DNA of 64,000 nt from contig NZ_CP084058.1 in the NCBI RefSeq assembly GCF_020215645.1, positions 5,022,001 to 5,086,000 of the forward strand, written 5' to 3'. Each line of letters opens with the position of its first letter. Positions within the stretch are counted from its first letter, which is position 1. Shown in pieces: positions 46,379 through 55,875 of this stretch. A model generated the notes under the pieces. That model saw only the letters and a list, made by a program, of their open reading frames with translations, searched no databases and was not told the origin of the DNA. Source of the DNA: Nonomuraea gerenzanensis. Lineage in GTDB: Bacteria; Actinomycetota; Actinomycetes; Streptosporangiales; Streptosporangiaceae. The translations under genes were made by a program, and so were the position numbers.

Positions 46379-47881
46379 ATGTGGCATGTTGAGGAAGTGG
46401 ACCTGAGCCCTGAATCCCGTACGGGTGCGGCGCCCGCCCCCGCCGGCCCGCTCAGCCGCGTGGACTACGGCGAGCGCATCCCCAACAACGTCGACCTGGC
46501 CGGCGACCGCCGCCTGCAGCGCGCGCTGGAGAGCTGGCAGCCCAAGTTCCTCGACTGGTGGAAGAGCCTCGGCCCGGCGCTGCCCACCAAGGACGTCTAC
46601 CTGCGCACCGCGGTCGCCGTGGGCCGTGACGGGTGGGCGCACTTCGAGTTCGTCCCGATGCGGGAGTACCGCTGGGGCATCTTCCTGGCCGAGCGCGACC
46701 CCGGGCGCACGGTCGGCTTCGGCAAGCACAAGGGCGAGCCCGTCTGGCAGGAGGTGCCCGGCGAGCACCGCGCCGACCTGATGCGGCTGATCGTCATCCA
46801 GGGCGACACCGAGCCCGCCAGCGTGGAGCAGCAGCGCGTCCTCGGCCACACCGCGCCCAGCATCTACGACCTGCGCAACCTCTTCCAGGTCAACGTCGAG
46901 GAGGGCCGCCACCTGTGGGCGATGGTCTACCTCCTGCACGCCTACTTCGGCAGGCAGGGCCGCGAGGAGGCCGAGCAGCTGCTCAAGCGCAACTCCGGCG
47001 ACCTCGACGCGCCCCGCATCCTCGGCGCGTTCAACGAGCGGACCACCGACTGGCTGCAGTTCTTCATGTTCACCTACTTCACCGACCGTGACGGCAAGTA
47101 CCAGCTCGGCACCCTGAAGGAGTCGGCGTTCGACCCGCTGGCGCGCACCTGCCAGTTCATGCTCAAGGAGGAGGCCCACCACATGTTCGTGGGCACCACC
47201 GGCGTGCAGCGCACCCTGGAGCGCACGGCCGAGCTGATGGCGCGGCACGGCACCGCCGACATCCTCCCGCACGGCGGGATCCCCCTGGAGATCATCCAGA
47301 AGTACCTGAACTTCCAGTTCTCCGTCTCGCTGGACCTGTTCGGCTCCGAGCAGTCCACCAACGCGGGCAACTACTACACCTCGGGGCTGAAGGGCCGCTG
47401 GATGGAGGGCCGGCGCAAGGACGACCACGTGCTGCTGGAGGACACCCGCGAGCTGCGCTACGTCGAGAACGGGCGGATCAGGACCAGGACCGTGCCGATG
47501 CTCAGCGCGCTCAACCTCGACCTGCGCGACGAGTACGCCGCCGACTGCGCCCACGGCGTGCGCCGCTGGAACCAGGCGCTGCGGGACGCCGGCCTGCCCG
47601 AGCGGCTCCACCTGCCGCACGAGGGCTTCAACCGCAAGGTCGGCGTCTACGCCGGGCACCACGTCAGCCCGCACGGCGAGGTCATGGACGAGGCCGGCTG
47701 GCGGGCCCGCGCCGACGAGTGGCTGCCCACGGCCGAGGACCGCGAGCAGGTCGCCTCCCTCATGGTGCCGGAGTACGAGTACGGCAGGTTCGCGAGCTGG
47801 ATCGCCCCGCCGAAGACCGGCATCAACGACCAGCCGGTCGAGTTCGACTACGTGCACCTCGCCGAGGAGGGGCTGCTCTAG
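46379..47881 (+). CDS. boxB: benzoyl-CoA 2,3-epoxidase oxygenase subunit (BoxB)
   Basis: 500 residues from the ATG at 46379; the frame is open further upstream but those codons lie in the promoter region, and GTG 46397 is an alternative. Characteristic BoxB sequence: VDYGERIPNNVDLAGDRRLQ, FLDWWKSLGP, LFQVNVEEGRHLWAMVYLLH (di-iron ligands in EEGRH) and MLKEEAHHMFVGTTGV (second ExxH). The enzyme epoxidises benzoyl-CoA with oxygen in the cytoplasm, using reductase BoxA, which is absent from this window. Convergent with paaX-like, sharing the palindromic CTAG at their stops. Confidence 0.93.
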   Translation: MWHVEEVDLSPESRTGAAPAPAGPLSRVDYGERIPNNVDLAGDRRLQRALESWQPKFLDWWKSLGPALPTKDVYLRTAVAVGRDGWAHFEFVPMREYRWGIFLAERDPGRTVGFGKHKGEPVWQEVPGEHRADLMRLIVIQGDTEPASVEQQRVLGHTAPSIYDLRNLFQVNVEEGRHLWAMVYLLHAYFGRQGREEAEQLLKRNSGDLDAPRILGAFNERTTDWLQFFMFTYFTDRDGKYQLGTLKESAFDPLARTCQFMLKEEAHHMFVGTTGVQRTLERTAELMARHGTADILPHGGIPLEIIQKYLNFQFSVSLDLFGSEQSTNAGNYYTSGLKGRWMEGRRKDDHVLLEDTRELRYVENGRIRTRTVPMLSALNLDLRDEYAADCAHGVRRWNQALRDAGLPERLHLPHEGFNRKVGVYAGHHVSPHGEVMDEAGWRARADEWLPTAEDREQVASLMVPEYEYGRFASWIAPPKTGINDQPVEFDYVHLAEEGLL

Positions 47882-48723
47882 TGGCGGGTGCCCGCGTGGC
47901 CGGCCATGCGCTCCCACTCGGCCTGGGCCCGCCGGTGCCACCGGTTGTGCAGGTCGTGGAAGACGGCCGCCGCCCGGGGGCCGGGCCAGGCGTGGTCGAG
48001 CAGCTCGGCGGGCAGGTCGGGGTCGAGGAAGGGGAAGCGCCGCCATTCCTGGATGAGCAGCACCTGGTTGACGAACGCCTCGCGGTCCGTCAGGACCGGC
48101 AGGCCCTCGAAGCGCTCGATGAAGGCCACGTAGCGCTTCTCGACGTCGTCGAGGTCCCAGGCCGCTGTGATGATCTTGCTGGTGTCGCCGATGCCCGCCG
48201 ACGGCCCCGTCCAGGCGTAGGCGCGGTCGGCGAGGTCCAGCTCGCGGACGACCTCGCGCACCGCGGCCTCCTTGGCGGCGTCGGGCACCACCCACAGGCC
48301 CGGCGCGGGGGAGCCGAGGCCGAGCCAGGTGAGCTTGGTGCGCAGCCGGTGCCTGAGCTGCCGCTGGGTCTCGGGCACGCCCGCGGTGAGCACGAGCCAG
48401 CGCCCGTCCCACGCGTGCGGGCGGCGCATGAAGCTGTAGATGCGCTCGGCGCCCTCGCGCAGCAGCCGGTCGCCGGCCTCGGTCAGCCGCCAGCGCACCT
48501 TGCGGCCGTGCCGCTGCGACTGCAGCAGCCCCTCGGCCGCGGTGCGCGCCAGCGCCTGCCGGGCGGACTTCTCCTCCACGCCCAGGGCCGACAGGGCCTC
48601 GATCAGGCTGCCGGTCCACGTCTCGGCGCGGCGCGGCATGACGAACTCACCGAGCACGGTCAGCAGCAGCGACCTGGCGCTGGCGGACGTCCTGTCCTGC
48701 GTACGCGGCTCGCTCCCGGTCAC
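47878..48723 (-). CDS. PaaX-family transcriptional regulator
   Basis: 281 residues. N-terminal winged helix (RSLLLTVLGEFVMP, EEKSARQALARTAAEGLLQS, GRKVRWRLTEAG), then the PaaX central domain (WDGRWLVLTAGVPETQRQLR) and C-terminal part (VNQVLLIQEWRRFPFLDPDL). PaaX proteins repress aromatic acyl-CoA pathways and sense phenylacetyl-CoA; this one, set between boxB and boxC, may sense benzoyl-CoA (inference). The GTG at 48723 is the outermost start; a later one is possible. Confidence 0.9.
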   Translation of the reverse strand: MTGSEPRTQDRTSASARSLLLTVLGEFVMPRRAETWTGSLIEALSALGVEEKSARQALARTAAEGLLQSQRHGRKVRWRLTEAGDRLLREGAERIYSFMRRPHAWDGRWLVLTAGVPETQRQLRHRLRTKLTWLGLGSPAPGLWVVPDAAKEAAVREVVRELDLADRAYAWTGPSAGIGDTSKIITAAWDLDDVEKRYVAFIERFEGLPVLTDREAFVNQVLLIQEWRRFPFLDPDLPAELLDHAWPGPRAAAVFHDLHNRWHRRAQAEWERMAGHAGTRH

Positions 48724-48842
48724 CGCCCCCTCCTCCCGCGACGTGCCGTGACGCGCATTCTCTCAGGTCAGGCCCGCCTGCCTGACGCCACGAGCCCCGA
48801 CATACTACAAATACTTGACGCTACTCGGAAATCACGTCGAAC

Positions 48843-50543
48843 ATGATGGTCCCGAACCACTCGGAGCGCGCCTTGACCGCCACCGCCGAACCGCCGCCGC
48901 AGGTCCGCTTCGCGACCTCACCGGACCGCTACCGCCACTGGACGCTGGAGGTGGACGGGGCGGTGGCCACCGTCACCCTCCGCGTGGACGAGCACGGCGG
49001 CCTCGTGCCCGGCTACGAGCTGAAGCTGAACTCCTACGACCTCGGCGTCGACATCGAGCTGTACGACCTCGTGCAACGCCTGCGCTTCGAGCACCCGGAG
49101 GTCGGGGCCGTGGTGCTGACCGGCGGGCTGGACCGCATGTTCTGCGCCGGGGCCAACATCCGCATGCTCGCCCAGTCGTCGCACGCCTGGAAGGTGAACT
49201 TCTGCAAGTTCACCAACGAGACCCGCAACGGCATCGAGGACGCCACCGAGCACTCCGGCCAGACCTGGATCGCCGCGCTGAACGGCACCGCCGCAGGCGG
49301 CGGCTACGAGCTGGCGCTGGCCTGCGACCAGATCGTCCTGGTCGACGACGGCTCCTCGGCCGTCTCCCTGCCCGAGGTGCCGCTGCTCGGCGTGCTGCCC
49401 GGCACCGGCGGCCTGACCCGCGTGGTGGACAAGCGGCACGTGCGCAAGGACCGCGCCGACGTCTTCGCCACCAGGCCGGAGGGCCTGCGCGGCCGTACCG
49501 CCGCCGAATGGGGGCTGGTGGACGCCGCCGTGCCGCGCCACGCCTTCGGCCAGGAGGTGGCCGGGCGCGCCGCGGCTGCCGTGGCGGCCTCCTCGCGTCC
49601 CGCCGGCGCGCGGGGCGTGCCCCTGACGCCCCTGGCCCGCAAGGACGACGGCGACCACCTCACCTATCCCTACCTGTCGGCCCGCCTCGACCGGGCCGGG
49701 CGCCGCGCCGAGATCACCGTGCTGGGCCCGCACGACGCCCCGCCCGCCGACCCCGCCGCCCAGGGCGCCGACTACTGGCCGCTGGCCGTCACCCGCGCCC
49801 TGGACGACCTCATCCTGCACCTGCGGACCAACGAGCCCGGCCTCGGCATCTGGGTGCTGCGCACGGCGGGCGACCCCGAGCGGGTGCTGGCCTACGACGC
49901 CCAGCTCCACGCGCTGGACGGCTGGTTCGCCGACGAGGTGCGCCACTACTACAAGCGCACGCTCAAGCGGCTCGACGTCACCAGCCGCAGCCTCATCGCC
50001 GTCATCGAGCCCGGCACCGCCTTCGCCGGGCTGCTGGCCGAGCTGGCGCTGGCCGCCGACCGGCAGTACATGCTGGAGGGCGTGTACGAGGACCGCGACG
50101 ACGACGCCGTCCCCGCCACCCTCGTCCTGACCCCGTCCAACGACGGCGACCACCCGATGGGCAACGGCCTGTCCCGCCTGCGCTCCCGCTTCTGGGGCGA
50201 CGACCCGGGCCTGGACGCCGTACGGGCCCGGCTGGGCGAGCCGCTGGACGCCGCAGCGGCCGCCGGCCTCGGCCTGGTCACCATGGCCCTGGACGACCTC
50301 GACTTCGAGGAGGAGTTGCGCATCGCGTTCGAGGAACGCGCCTCGCTCTCGCCCGACGCGCTGACCGGCATGGAGGCCAACCACCGCTTCGCCGGCCCGG
50401 AGACCATGGAGACCAAGATCTTCGGCCGCCTCTCCGCCTGGCAGAACTGGATCTTCACCCGGCCGAACGCCGCCGGCCCCGACGGCGCGCTGCGCCGCTA
50501 CGGCACCGGCCGCAAGGGCGACTACGACCTGGAGCGGGTGTGA
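48843..50543 (+). CDS. boxC: 2,3-epoxybenzoyl-CoA dihydrolase (BoxC)
   Basis: 566 residues, twice a normal crotonase, as is usual for BoxC. The crotonase fold shows AVVLTGGLDRMFCAGANIRM (oxyanion region) and WIAALNGTAAGGGYELALAC, with PEVPLLGVLPGTGGLTRV after it. BoxC opens the epoxidised ring hydrolytically, releasing formate and 3,4-dehydroadipyl-CoA semialdehyde. It is divergent from the PaaX-like gene; the 119-bp gap between them has AT-rich TACT repeats at 48803-48825 that may hold the promoter. Confidence 0.92.
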   Translation: MMVPNHSERALTATAEPPPQVRFATSPDRYRHWTLEVDGAVATVTLRVDEHGGLVPGYELKLNSYDLGVDIELYDLVQRLRFEHPEVGAVVLTGGLDRMFCAGANIRMLAQSSHAWKVNFCKFTNETRNGIEDATEHSGQTWIAALNGTAAGGGYELALACDQIVLVDDGSSAVSLPEVPLLGVLPGTGGLTRVVDKRHVRKDRADVFATRPEGLRGRTAAEWGLVDAAVPRHAFGQEVAGRAAAAVAASSRPAGARGVPLTPLARKDDGDHLTYPYLSARLDRAGRRAEITVLGPHDAPPADPAAQGADYWPLAVTRALDDLILHLRTNEPGLGIWVLRTAGDPERVLAYDAQLHALDGWFADEVRHYYKRTLKRLDVTSRSLIAVIEPGTAFAGLLAELALAADRQYMLEGVYEDRDDDAVPATLVLTPSNDGDHPMGNGLSRLRSRFWGDDPGLDAVRARLGEPLDAAAAAGLGLVTMALDDLDFEEELRIAFEERASLSPDALTGMEANHRFAGPETMETKIFGRLSAWQNWIFTRPNAAGPDGALRRYGTGRKGDYDLERV

Positions 50544-51400
50544 TCGACGGCCTCGCGCTCATCGACGCGCATGTGCACGTGCCGTTGCTCGGCACCCTCA
50601 AACCCGCCTGGCTGCGCTGGGCCCGCGACTTCGGCCCCGAGGGCCTGCTCCAGGACGTCTGGGACGCAGGCGGCAGGCCGCGCCCGGCCCGCCTGGACGA
50701 GCTCTTCGCCGCGCAGGGCGTGGACGCCGCCCTGCTGTTCTGCGAGTACAGCCCGAAGACGACCGGCACGCAGCCCTTCGAGGACCTGCTGCCCATCGTC
50801 GAGCACAACCCGTCCCGCTTCCGCCCGGTCGCCAACGTCAACCCGCACCTGCACTTCCCCCTCGCCGCCGAGGTCCGGCGCCAGCTCGATCTCGGTGCCG
50901 CCGCGCTCAAGCTGCATCCGGTGCACGGCGGCTTCCGCTGCGACGACGCGGCCCTCTACCGGGCCTACCACGTGCTGGAGGAGCGCGGCGTCCCGCTCGT
51001 CGTGCACTGCGGCACCAGTACCTTCCCCGGCTCGGCCAACGAGCACGCCGACCCGCGCCTCCTCCTGCCCGTCGTCCGCGACTTCCCCGGACTGAAGATC
51101 GTGCTCGCGCACGGCGGGCGCGGCTGGTGGTACGACGCCGCGGCCTTCCTCGTCCTGGCGCACGACACCGTGTGGCTGGAGCTGTCGGGCCTGCCGCCCA
51201 AACGGCTGCCCGAGTACTACGCGCGCTTCGACCTCGTCCGCCTCGCCCGCCGCTGGATCTTCGGCACCGACTGGCCGGGCGTGCCCGGCATCGCGGCGAA
51301 CGCGCGGGCCGTCGCCGGGCTGGTGCCCGGCGAGGTGGCGGCGGCGGTGCTCGCGGGCAACGCCAGGCACGTCTACGCGGGCCTGCCTCCCGCTACTTGA
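50540..51400 (+). CDS. amidohydrolase-family protein (amidohydrolase_2-like)
   Basis: 286 residues, GTG start overlapping the boxC stop (GTGA). Metal site motif DAHVHVP near the N-terminus, a lysine strand ALKLHPVHGGF, VVHCGTST, VLAHGGRGWW and the conserved Asp in FGTDWPG: a complete TIM-barrel amidohydrolase. This subgroup includes decarboxylases and lactone hydrolases of aromatic pathways. Coupling to boxC suggests a step in benzoyl-CoA breakdown or detoxification, although no such enzyme belongs to the classical box pathway. Confidence 0.8.
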   Translation: MIDGLALIDAHVHVPLLGTLKPAWLRWARDFGPEGLLQDVWDAGGRPRPARLDELFAAQGVDAALLFCEYSPKTTGTQPFEDLLPIVEHNPSRFRPVANVNPHLHFPLAAEVRRQLDLGAAALKLHPVHGGFRCDDAALYRAYHVLEERGVPLVVHCGTSTFPGSANEHADPRLLLPVVRDFPGLKIVLAHGGRGWWYDAAAFLVLAHDTVWLELSGLPPKRLPEYYARFDLVRLARRWIFGTDWPGVPGIAANARAVAGLVPGEVAAAVLAGNARHVYAGLPPAT

Positions 51401-52586
51401 CGCCGGAGGGCGAGCCGGCGGCACGGCGGCCGGTGTCCACGGCGGGGGCCAGCACGAAGGCGGCGGCGACGCAGGCGAGCACCACGAGCATGGCCGGGCG
51501 CAGGCCCCAGTGGTCGCCGAGGAAGCCGAGCCCCGGCGGGCCGACGAGGAAGGCGACGTAGCCGATCGTGGCCACCAGACTCACGCGGGCGGTCTGCTCG
51601 GGCCCGGTCTCCCCGGCCGCCGACAGCGCGACGGGGAAGCCCAGCGACGCGCCGAGCCCCCAGAACAGCACCGCCGCCCCGGCCAGGACGGCGTTGCCGG
51701 AGAAGATGACCAGCAGCAGGCCGAGCGCCCCCGAGGCGGCGCTGGCGCGCATGACGGCGGTCCGGCCGAACCGGTCGAGGAAGAAGGTGCCGCAGAACCG
51801 GCCGGCGGTCATGGCGGCGGCGAAGCCGGTGTAGACGAGGGAGCCGGAGGTGGCGTCCAGGCCGTGCCCGTCCACCATGAGCAGTGGCAGCCAGTCGTTG
51901 GCCGCGCCCTCGGCCAGCGCCATCGCCAGGACGATGGCGCCGATGAGCAGGAGCCGGGTGTCCCTCCAGAGCGCGGGCCGCGGGCTGCCGGGGCCGGGGT
52001 GCTCTGCGGTGCCGAGGCCGGTGCCCGCCGGGACGGAGCGGATGGCGTACAGGAGGATCGCGGCGCAGAGCAGGGTGACGGCGGCCAGGTGCCCGTGCAC
52101 GGGGAAGCCGGCGGCGGTGGCCGCGATGCCCGCGCAGGCGCCGATGACGGTGCCCAGGCTGAAGCAGCCGTGCAGGGCGGGCAGCGTGGTCCTGCCGGTG
52201 ATGCGCTCGACGTCGGCGCCGTCCACGTTCACGGCGACGTCGCCCGCGCCCATCCCCGCGCCGAACCCGCACAGGCCCGCCACGACCAGCGGCACGGACG
52301 ACAGGAGGCTGCCGGCGCTGATGACGGCCAGGCTCGCGACGATCAGTGCGGTGCCGAGGCCGATGACGGGCCTGGTGCCGTAGCGGGAGGTGAGCCGCCC
52401 CGAGCTGAGGATGCCGAGCATGGAGCCGAGGGACAGGCCGAACAGGATCCAGCCCATCTGGCCGGTCGTGGCCTCCAGGCCGTCGCGCAGGTCCGGGGTG
52501 CGGGTGACCCACGAGGACATCGCGATGCCGGGCAGGAGGAAGAACAGGAACAACGCCTGACGGCGCCGGCGGGTGGCGAGGTCCAT
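51393..52586 (-). CDS. MFS transporter
   Basis: 397 residues with about 12 hydrophobic segments. It starts MDLATRRRRQALFLFFLLPG; loop 2-3 motif GRLTSRYGTRPVIGLG, and a similar motif DRFGRTAVMRASA after the sixth helix. The substrate is unknown. It converges on the amidohydrolase with an 8-bp overlap, so it is not in the box operon. A perfect operator lies just upstream. Confidence 0.88.
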   Translation of the reverse strand: MDLATRRRRQALFLFFLLPGIAMSSWVTRTPDLRDGLEATTGQMGWILFGLSLGSMLGILSSGRLTSRYGTRPVIGLGTALIVASLAVISAGSLLSSVPLVVAGLCGFGAGMGAGDVAVNVDGADVERITGRTTLPALHGCFSLGTVIGACAGIAATAAGFPVHGHLAAVTLLCAAILLYAIRSVPAGTGLGTAEHPGPGSPRPALWRDTRLLLIGAIVLAMALAEGAANDWLPLLMVDGHGLDATSGSLVYTGFAAAMTAGRFCGTFFLDRFGRTAVMRASAASGALGLLLVIFSGNAVLAGAAVLFWGLGASLGFPVALSAAGETGPEQTARVSLVATIGYVAFLVGPPGLGFLGDHWGLRPAMLVVLACVAAAFVLAPAVDTGRRAAGSPSGVK

Positions 52587-52613
52587 GTGCGTGAGCGCTC
52601 CGGGGATTTCCGA

Positions 52614-52635
52614 TTCATGCAGCTTTATGCATGAA
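52614..52635. promoter_or_regulatory. perfect operator upstream of the MFS gene
   Basis: TTCATGCA-N6-TGCATGAA is a perfect 8-bp inverted repeat 27 bp before the start. A minus-strand TATATG at 52647-52642 could be the -10, which would put the start of transcription at the operator edge. The cognate regulator is not evident nearby. Confidence 0.6.
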
Positions 52636-52685
52636 GGCGATCATATAGGTGGAAATATCCGGCGCGAGGGCCGAAGGGGCGCCGC

Positions 52686-53630
52686 TCACGAGGGGTGGGC
52701 CGCGCTCCTCGCGGGGCGGGCGCGACGGACCCACTGCAGCAGGAGCAGGGCCAGGCCGACGAACCCGTCCACCGCCAGCAGCCCCCAGTTGAGCATCGTG
52801 AACAGGTGCACCTGCCCCTGGGTGACACCGCGCAGCTGGCCGAGCCGGATGACGTCCATCCACTGGGCCGGGCTGCCGGTCAGCACCAGGGTCAGCCACA
52901 CCGCGATCGTCTGCGCCGCGTCCCACAGGGCGTGCAGCAGCACCACCACGGCGTACCAGCCGAGGAGCGGCAGCAGCCGGCCGCCGCGGGCGCGCGCGGC
53001 GGTCGCGAACAGCACGCCGCCGAGCAGCGCGGTCCACAGCCCGTGCCCGACGGGGGCGAGCACCGCCCGCAACGCCTCGGTCTCGACGAGGTCGAGCAGC
53101 GACAGGCCGCCGGAGGTGAACAGCGCGTTGAAGGCGTACCCGGCGCTCTCGAACGCGGCGAAGCCGAAGCCCACGGCCGCGCCGAGCACCATGCCGTCAC
53201 GGGCGGTGTAGCAGGGCAGGCGGCGGGCCAGCAGCCAGAGCACGGCCAGCTTGACGCCCTCCTCGATCGCGCCGATGGCCAGGTAGCCCCAGCCCGACAG
53301 GTGCGTGAGCAGCGCCGACTCCAGGATCGAGGCGCCCAGGACGCCGAGCACGCCGCCGTAGACGAACGCGGCGAAGATGCGCTGGGCGGTGATCACGGCG
53401 TCGGCGTGCCGGAAGGCGAAGGCGACGAACGTGACAGGCACCAGGAAGCTGCCGACCAGGATGATCGTCGGGACCAGGTTGGCGTTGCCGGTGACGAACG
53501 TGACGACCACGGTCGCCACCCACAGCGCCAGGCCGCCGAGGAAGATGCGGACCCAGCTCGGGCCGGAGCGCGCCGGCTCCGGCTCGCGGAAGTGGCGGAC
53601 GTCAGGGGGGAAGGTCGCTGGTGACTGCAC
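52686..53630 (-). CDS. PrsW-family intramembrane metalloprotease
   Basis: 314 residues from a GTG with AAGGAG upstream. Eight or so TM helices. The family motifs are present: GAIEEGVKLAVLW (EExxK), GFAAFESAGYAF (FxxxE) and GHGLWTALLG (first His motif), with HALWDAAQT as the last. PrsW enzymes carry out site-1-type cleavage of anti-sigma factors in Bacillus and related roles elsewhere. The target here is unknown. The neighbouring histidine kinase is on the same strand 90 bp upstream. Confidence 0.88.
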   Translation of the reverse strand: MQSPATFPPDVRHFREPEPARSGPSWVRIFLGGLALWVATVVVTFVTGNANLVPTIILVGSFLVPVTFVAFAFRHADAVITAQRIFAAFVYGGVLGVLGASILESALLTHLSGWGYLAIGAIEEGVKLAVLWLLARRLPCYTARDGMVLGAAVGFGFAAFESAGYAFNALFTSGGLSLLDLVETEALRAVLAPVGHGLWTALLGGVLFATAARARGGRLLPLLGWYAVVVLLHALWDAAQTIAVWLTLVLTGSPAQWMDVIRLGQLRGVTQGQVHLFTMLNWGLLAVDGFVGLALLLLQWVRRARPARSAAHPS

Positions 53631-53719
53631 CGCGGGCTCCTTTCGGGAAGCGGTCGAGGCTTCCTGATCAGGATCTTCCGTACGTGCGGCGCTGTCGTCC
53701 CGGCCAGCGGCCAACCCGG

Positions 53720-55165
53720 CTACCTGCTGGCTGGAATCCCCGGATCCCGGCCAGCCTCCGTCACGGGCAGCCCGGCGTGCAGGGTGGTGCCCTGGCCAGG
53801 CGGGCTGTCCACGGTGAACGTGCCGCCGAGCGCCTCGACCCGGTCGGCGAGCCCGAGCAGGCCGGAGCCCGCGCCGGTGGTGGCGCCGCCGGCGCCGTCG
53901 TCGGCGATCCGCAGCCGCACCCTGCCGTCCGCCACGTGCGCCCGCACGGTCACGACGGTGGCTTCGGCGTGCTTGGCGGTGTTGGTGAGCGCCTCGGAGA
54001 CCACGTAGTAGGCGGCCACCTCGACGGCCTCGGGCAGCCGGCCGGGCACGTCCACGTCCAGCTCGACCGGCACCGGGCTGCGGCGGGCCAGGGCCTTCAG
54101 CGCCGGGCCGAGCCCGGCCTCGCTGAGGATGGCGGGGTGGATGCCGCGGGAGATCTCGCGCAGCTCGTCCACCGCCTCGCCGAGGGCGTCGGCCAGCCGG
54201 TCGAGGGGCTCGGTGAGGCCGGGGCTCCGCGGCAGCGTCGCCTGGGTGGCGCGCACGTCCAGGACGAGGGAGACCAGCCGCTGCTGGATGCCGTCGTGCA
54301 GGTCGCGTTCGATCCGGCGGCGGGCCTGGTCGGCGGAGGTGACGATGCGGGAGCGGGAGGCGGCCAGCTCCGCCCGCTGCCGGTCCAGCGTGGCCGTCAT
54401 GCTGTTGAAACCGCGCTCCAGGACGCCGATCTCGCCGGCCCCGCGCTCGGGGACCCGGGCCCGCAGGTCCCCGTCGGCCAGCCGCCGGGTGGCGCCGGCG
54501 AGCCGCCGTACCGGAGCGACGACCACGCGGGCCAGGTAGTGGGAGTAGGCGCCGATCAGCGCGACCGACGCGACCAGCCCGGCCACCCCCACCGCGCCGG
54601 CCCGCCACGCCGCGGCGCCGGAGCGGAGCTGCTCGGCCCTGGTCAGCGACAGCCCCGCCGCCACCAGCGTGTCGAACTCCCCGCGCAGCGCGTCCACGCG
54701 GCGCGCGCCCTCGGCGGTCCCGGCGTCACGCGCTCCGCCACCGCCGGCGCGCATGGCCCGCACCAGGGGAGCGGAGTAGTCGTCGATGTAGGAGATGCCC
54801 GCCGCCGCGATGCGCCGGGCCAGCTCACGCTGGCCGGGGTCGCCCGCCACCAGCCGCTCCAGCTCGCCCGCCTGCCCGGGGAAGGCGGCGACGGCGGCGT
54901 CCCACGGCCGCAGGTAGCTCTCCTGGCCGGTCAGGGCGAAGCCGCGCTGACCCGTCTCCATGTCGATGATCAGGCGTTCCAGCCGGTTCGCCATGGCCAG
55001 GACCTGCGCCGAGCGCTCCTCGCGGCGCCAGGAGTCACGCAGGTCGGCGATGGAGACCAGCAGGACCGCGAACGCCCCGCCCACGATCAGCGCGAGCACC
55101 GCGCCGGCCGTCACCGTACGCAGGGTCAGGCCACGACCGGGCGGCAGTGACCCGCCAACGTTCAT
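53720..55165 (-). CDS. NarL-type sensor histidine kinase with CHASE3 and HAMP domains
   Basis: 481 residues. First TM helix about 17-40; CHASE3-like extracellular region (MANRLERLIIDMETGQRGFA, LTGQESYLRPW); second TM about 190-210; HAMP (APVRRLAGATRRLADGDLRA); HisKA_3 dimerisation helix with phosphorylated His in IERDLHDGIQQRLVSL; HATPase with SEALTNTAKHAEA and GSGLLGLADRVEALGG. It is divergent from the response regulator gene at 55210 with only a 44-bp gap, an unusual but recognisable two-component pairing. Confidence 0.92.
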   Translation of the reverse strand: MNVGGSLPPGRGLTLRTVTAGAVLALIVGGAFAVLLVSIADLRDSWRREERSAQVLAMANRLERLIIDMETGQRGFALTGQESYLRPWDAAVAAFPGQAGELERLVAGDPGQRELARRIAAAGISYIDDYSAPLVRAMRAGGGGARDAGTAEGARRVDALRGEFDTLVAAGLSLTRAEQLRSGAAAWRAGAVGVAGLVASVALIGAYSHYLARVVVAPVRRLAGATRRLADGDLRARVPERGAGEIGVLERGFNSMTATLDRQRAELAASRSRIVTSADQARRRIERDLHDGIQQRLVSLVLDVRATQATLPRSPGLTEPLDRLADALGEAVDELREISRGIHPAILSEAGLGPALKALARRSPVPVELDVDVPGRLPEAVEVAAYYVVSEALTNTAKHAEATVVTVRAHVADGRVRLRIADDGAGGATTGAGSGLLGLADRVEALGGTFTVDSPPGQGTTLHAGLPVTEAGRDPGIPASR

Positions 55166-55209
55166 GCCCGGAGTGTACCGATCAGGGCGCGGGGCCCGAT
55201 AATGCCCGC

Positions 55210-55875
55210 ATGGCCGATACGCAGGTGGTTCTCGCCGACGACGACGTGCTGCTGCGCGAGGGGCTGGCCAGCCTGCTCGCGCGCTCCGGCCTGGACGTGG
55301 TCGGGCAGGCGGGAGACGCCGAGGAGCTGATGGACCTGGTCCGCGAGCGGCAGCCTGGGCTGGTCATCGTGGACATCCGGATGCCGCCCACCAACACCGT
55401 CGAGGGGCTGCGGGCCGCCGCGCAGATCCGCGAGCAGCACCCGGAGGTCGGCATCCTGGTGCTGTCGGTGCACGCCGAGGCCGAGCACGCGATGCGGCTG
55501 CTGGCCAGCGGCGCCGGCATCGGCTACCTGCTCAAGAGCCGGGTCACCGACGTGGCGGACTTCGTCGACACGGCCCGGCGCATCGCCAGGGGCGGCTCGG
55601 TCGTGGATCCCGCGCTGGTGCAGGAGCTGGTCTCGGCCCGCAGCAGGAACGACCCACTGGACGCGCTGAGCGCCAGGGAGCGGGAGGTGCTGGAGCTGAT
55701 GGCCGAGGGCCGCTCCAACGCCGGCATCGCCAGGCGGCTGTGGGTGACCGAGGGCACGGTGGAGAAGCACGTGCGCAGCATCCTCACCAAGCTCGGCCTG
55801 ACCGAGGCCGACGACGACCACCGGCGGGTGCTGGCCGTCCTCACCTATCTGGACGCCCGCCTCCAGGCCCGCTGA
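55210..55875 (+). CDS. NarL/FixJ-family response regulator
   Basis: 221 residues from the ATG at 55210. Receiver with acidic pair DDD near residue 9, phospho-acceptor Asp in LVIVDIRMPP and Lys in YLLKSRV; C-terminal LuxR HTH (LSAREREVLELMAEGRSNAG, WVTEGTVEKHVRSILTKLGL). It is the evident partner of the divergent histidine kinase. Its last 35 bp overlap the convergent lone-receiver gene. Confidence 0.93.
   Translation: MADTQVVLADDDVLLREGLASLLARSGLDVVGQAGDAEELMDLVRERQPGLVIVDIRMPPTNTVEGLRAAAQIREQHPEVGILVLSVHAEAEHAMRLLASGAGIGYLLKSRVTDVADFVDTARRIARGGSVVDPALVQELVSARSRNDPLDALSAREREVLELMAEGRSNAGIARRLWVTEGTVEKHVRSILTKLGLTEADDDHRRVLAVLTYLDARLQAR

Noticed and set aside
48803..48825. Three TACT repeats upstream of boxC as a defined PaaX site
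   Set aside because: Spacing is irregular (9 and 10 bp) and no inverted symmetry is seen, so it is mentioned only as a possible promoter patch.
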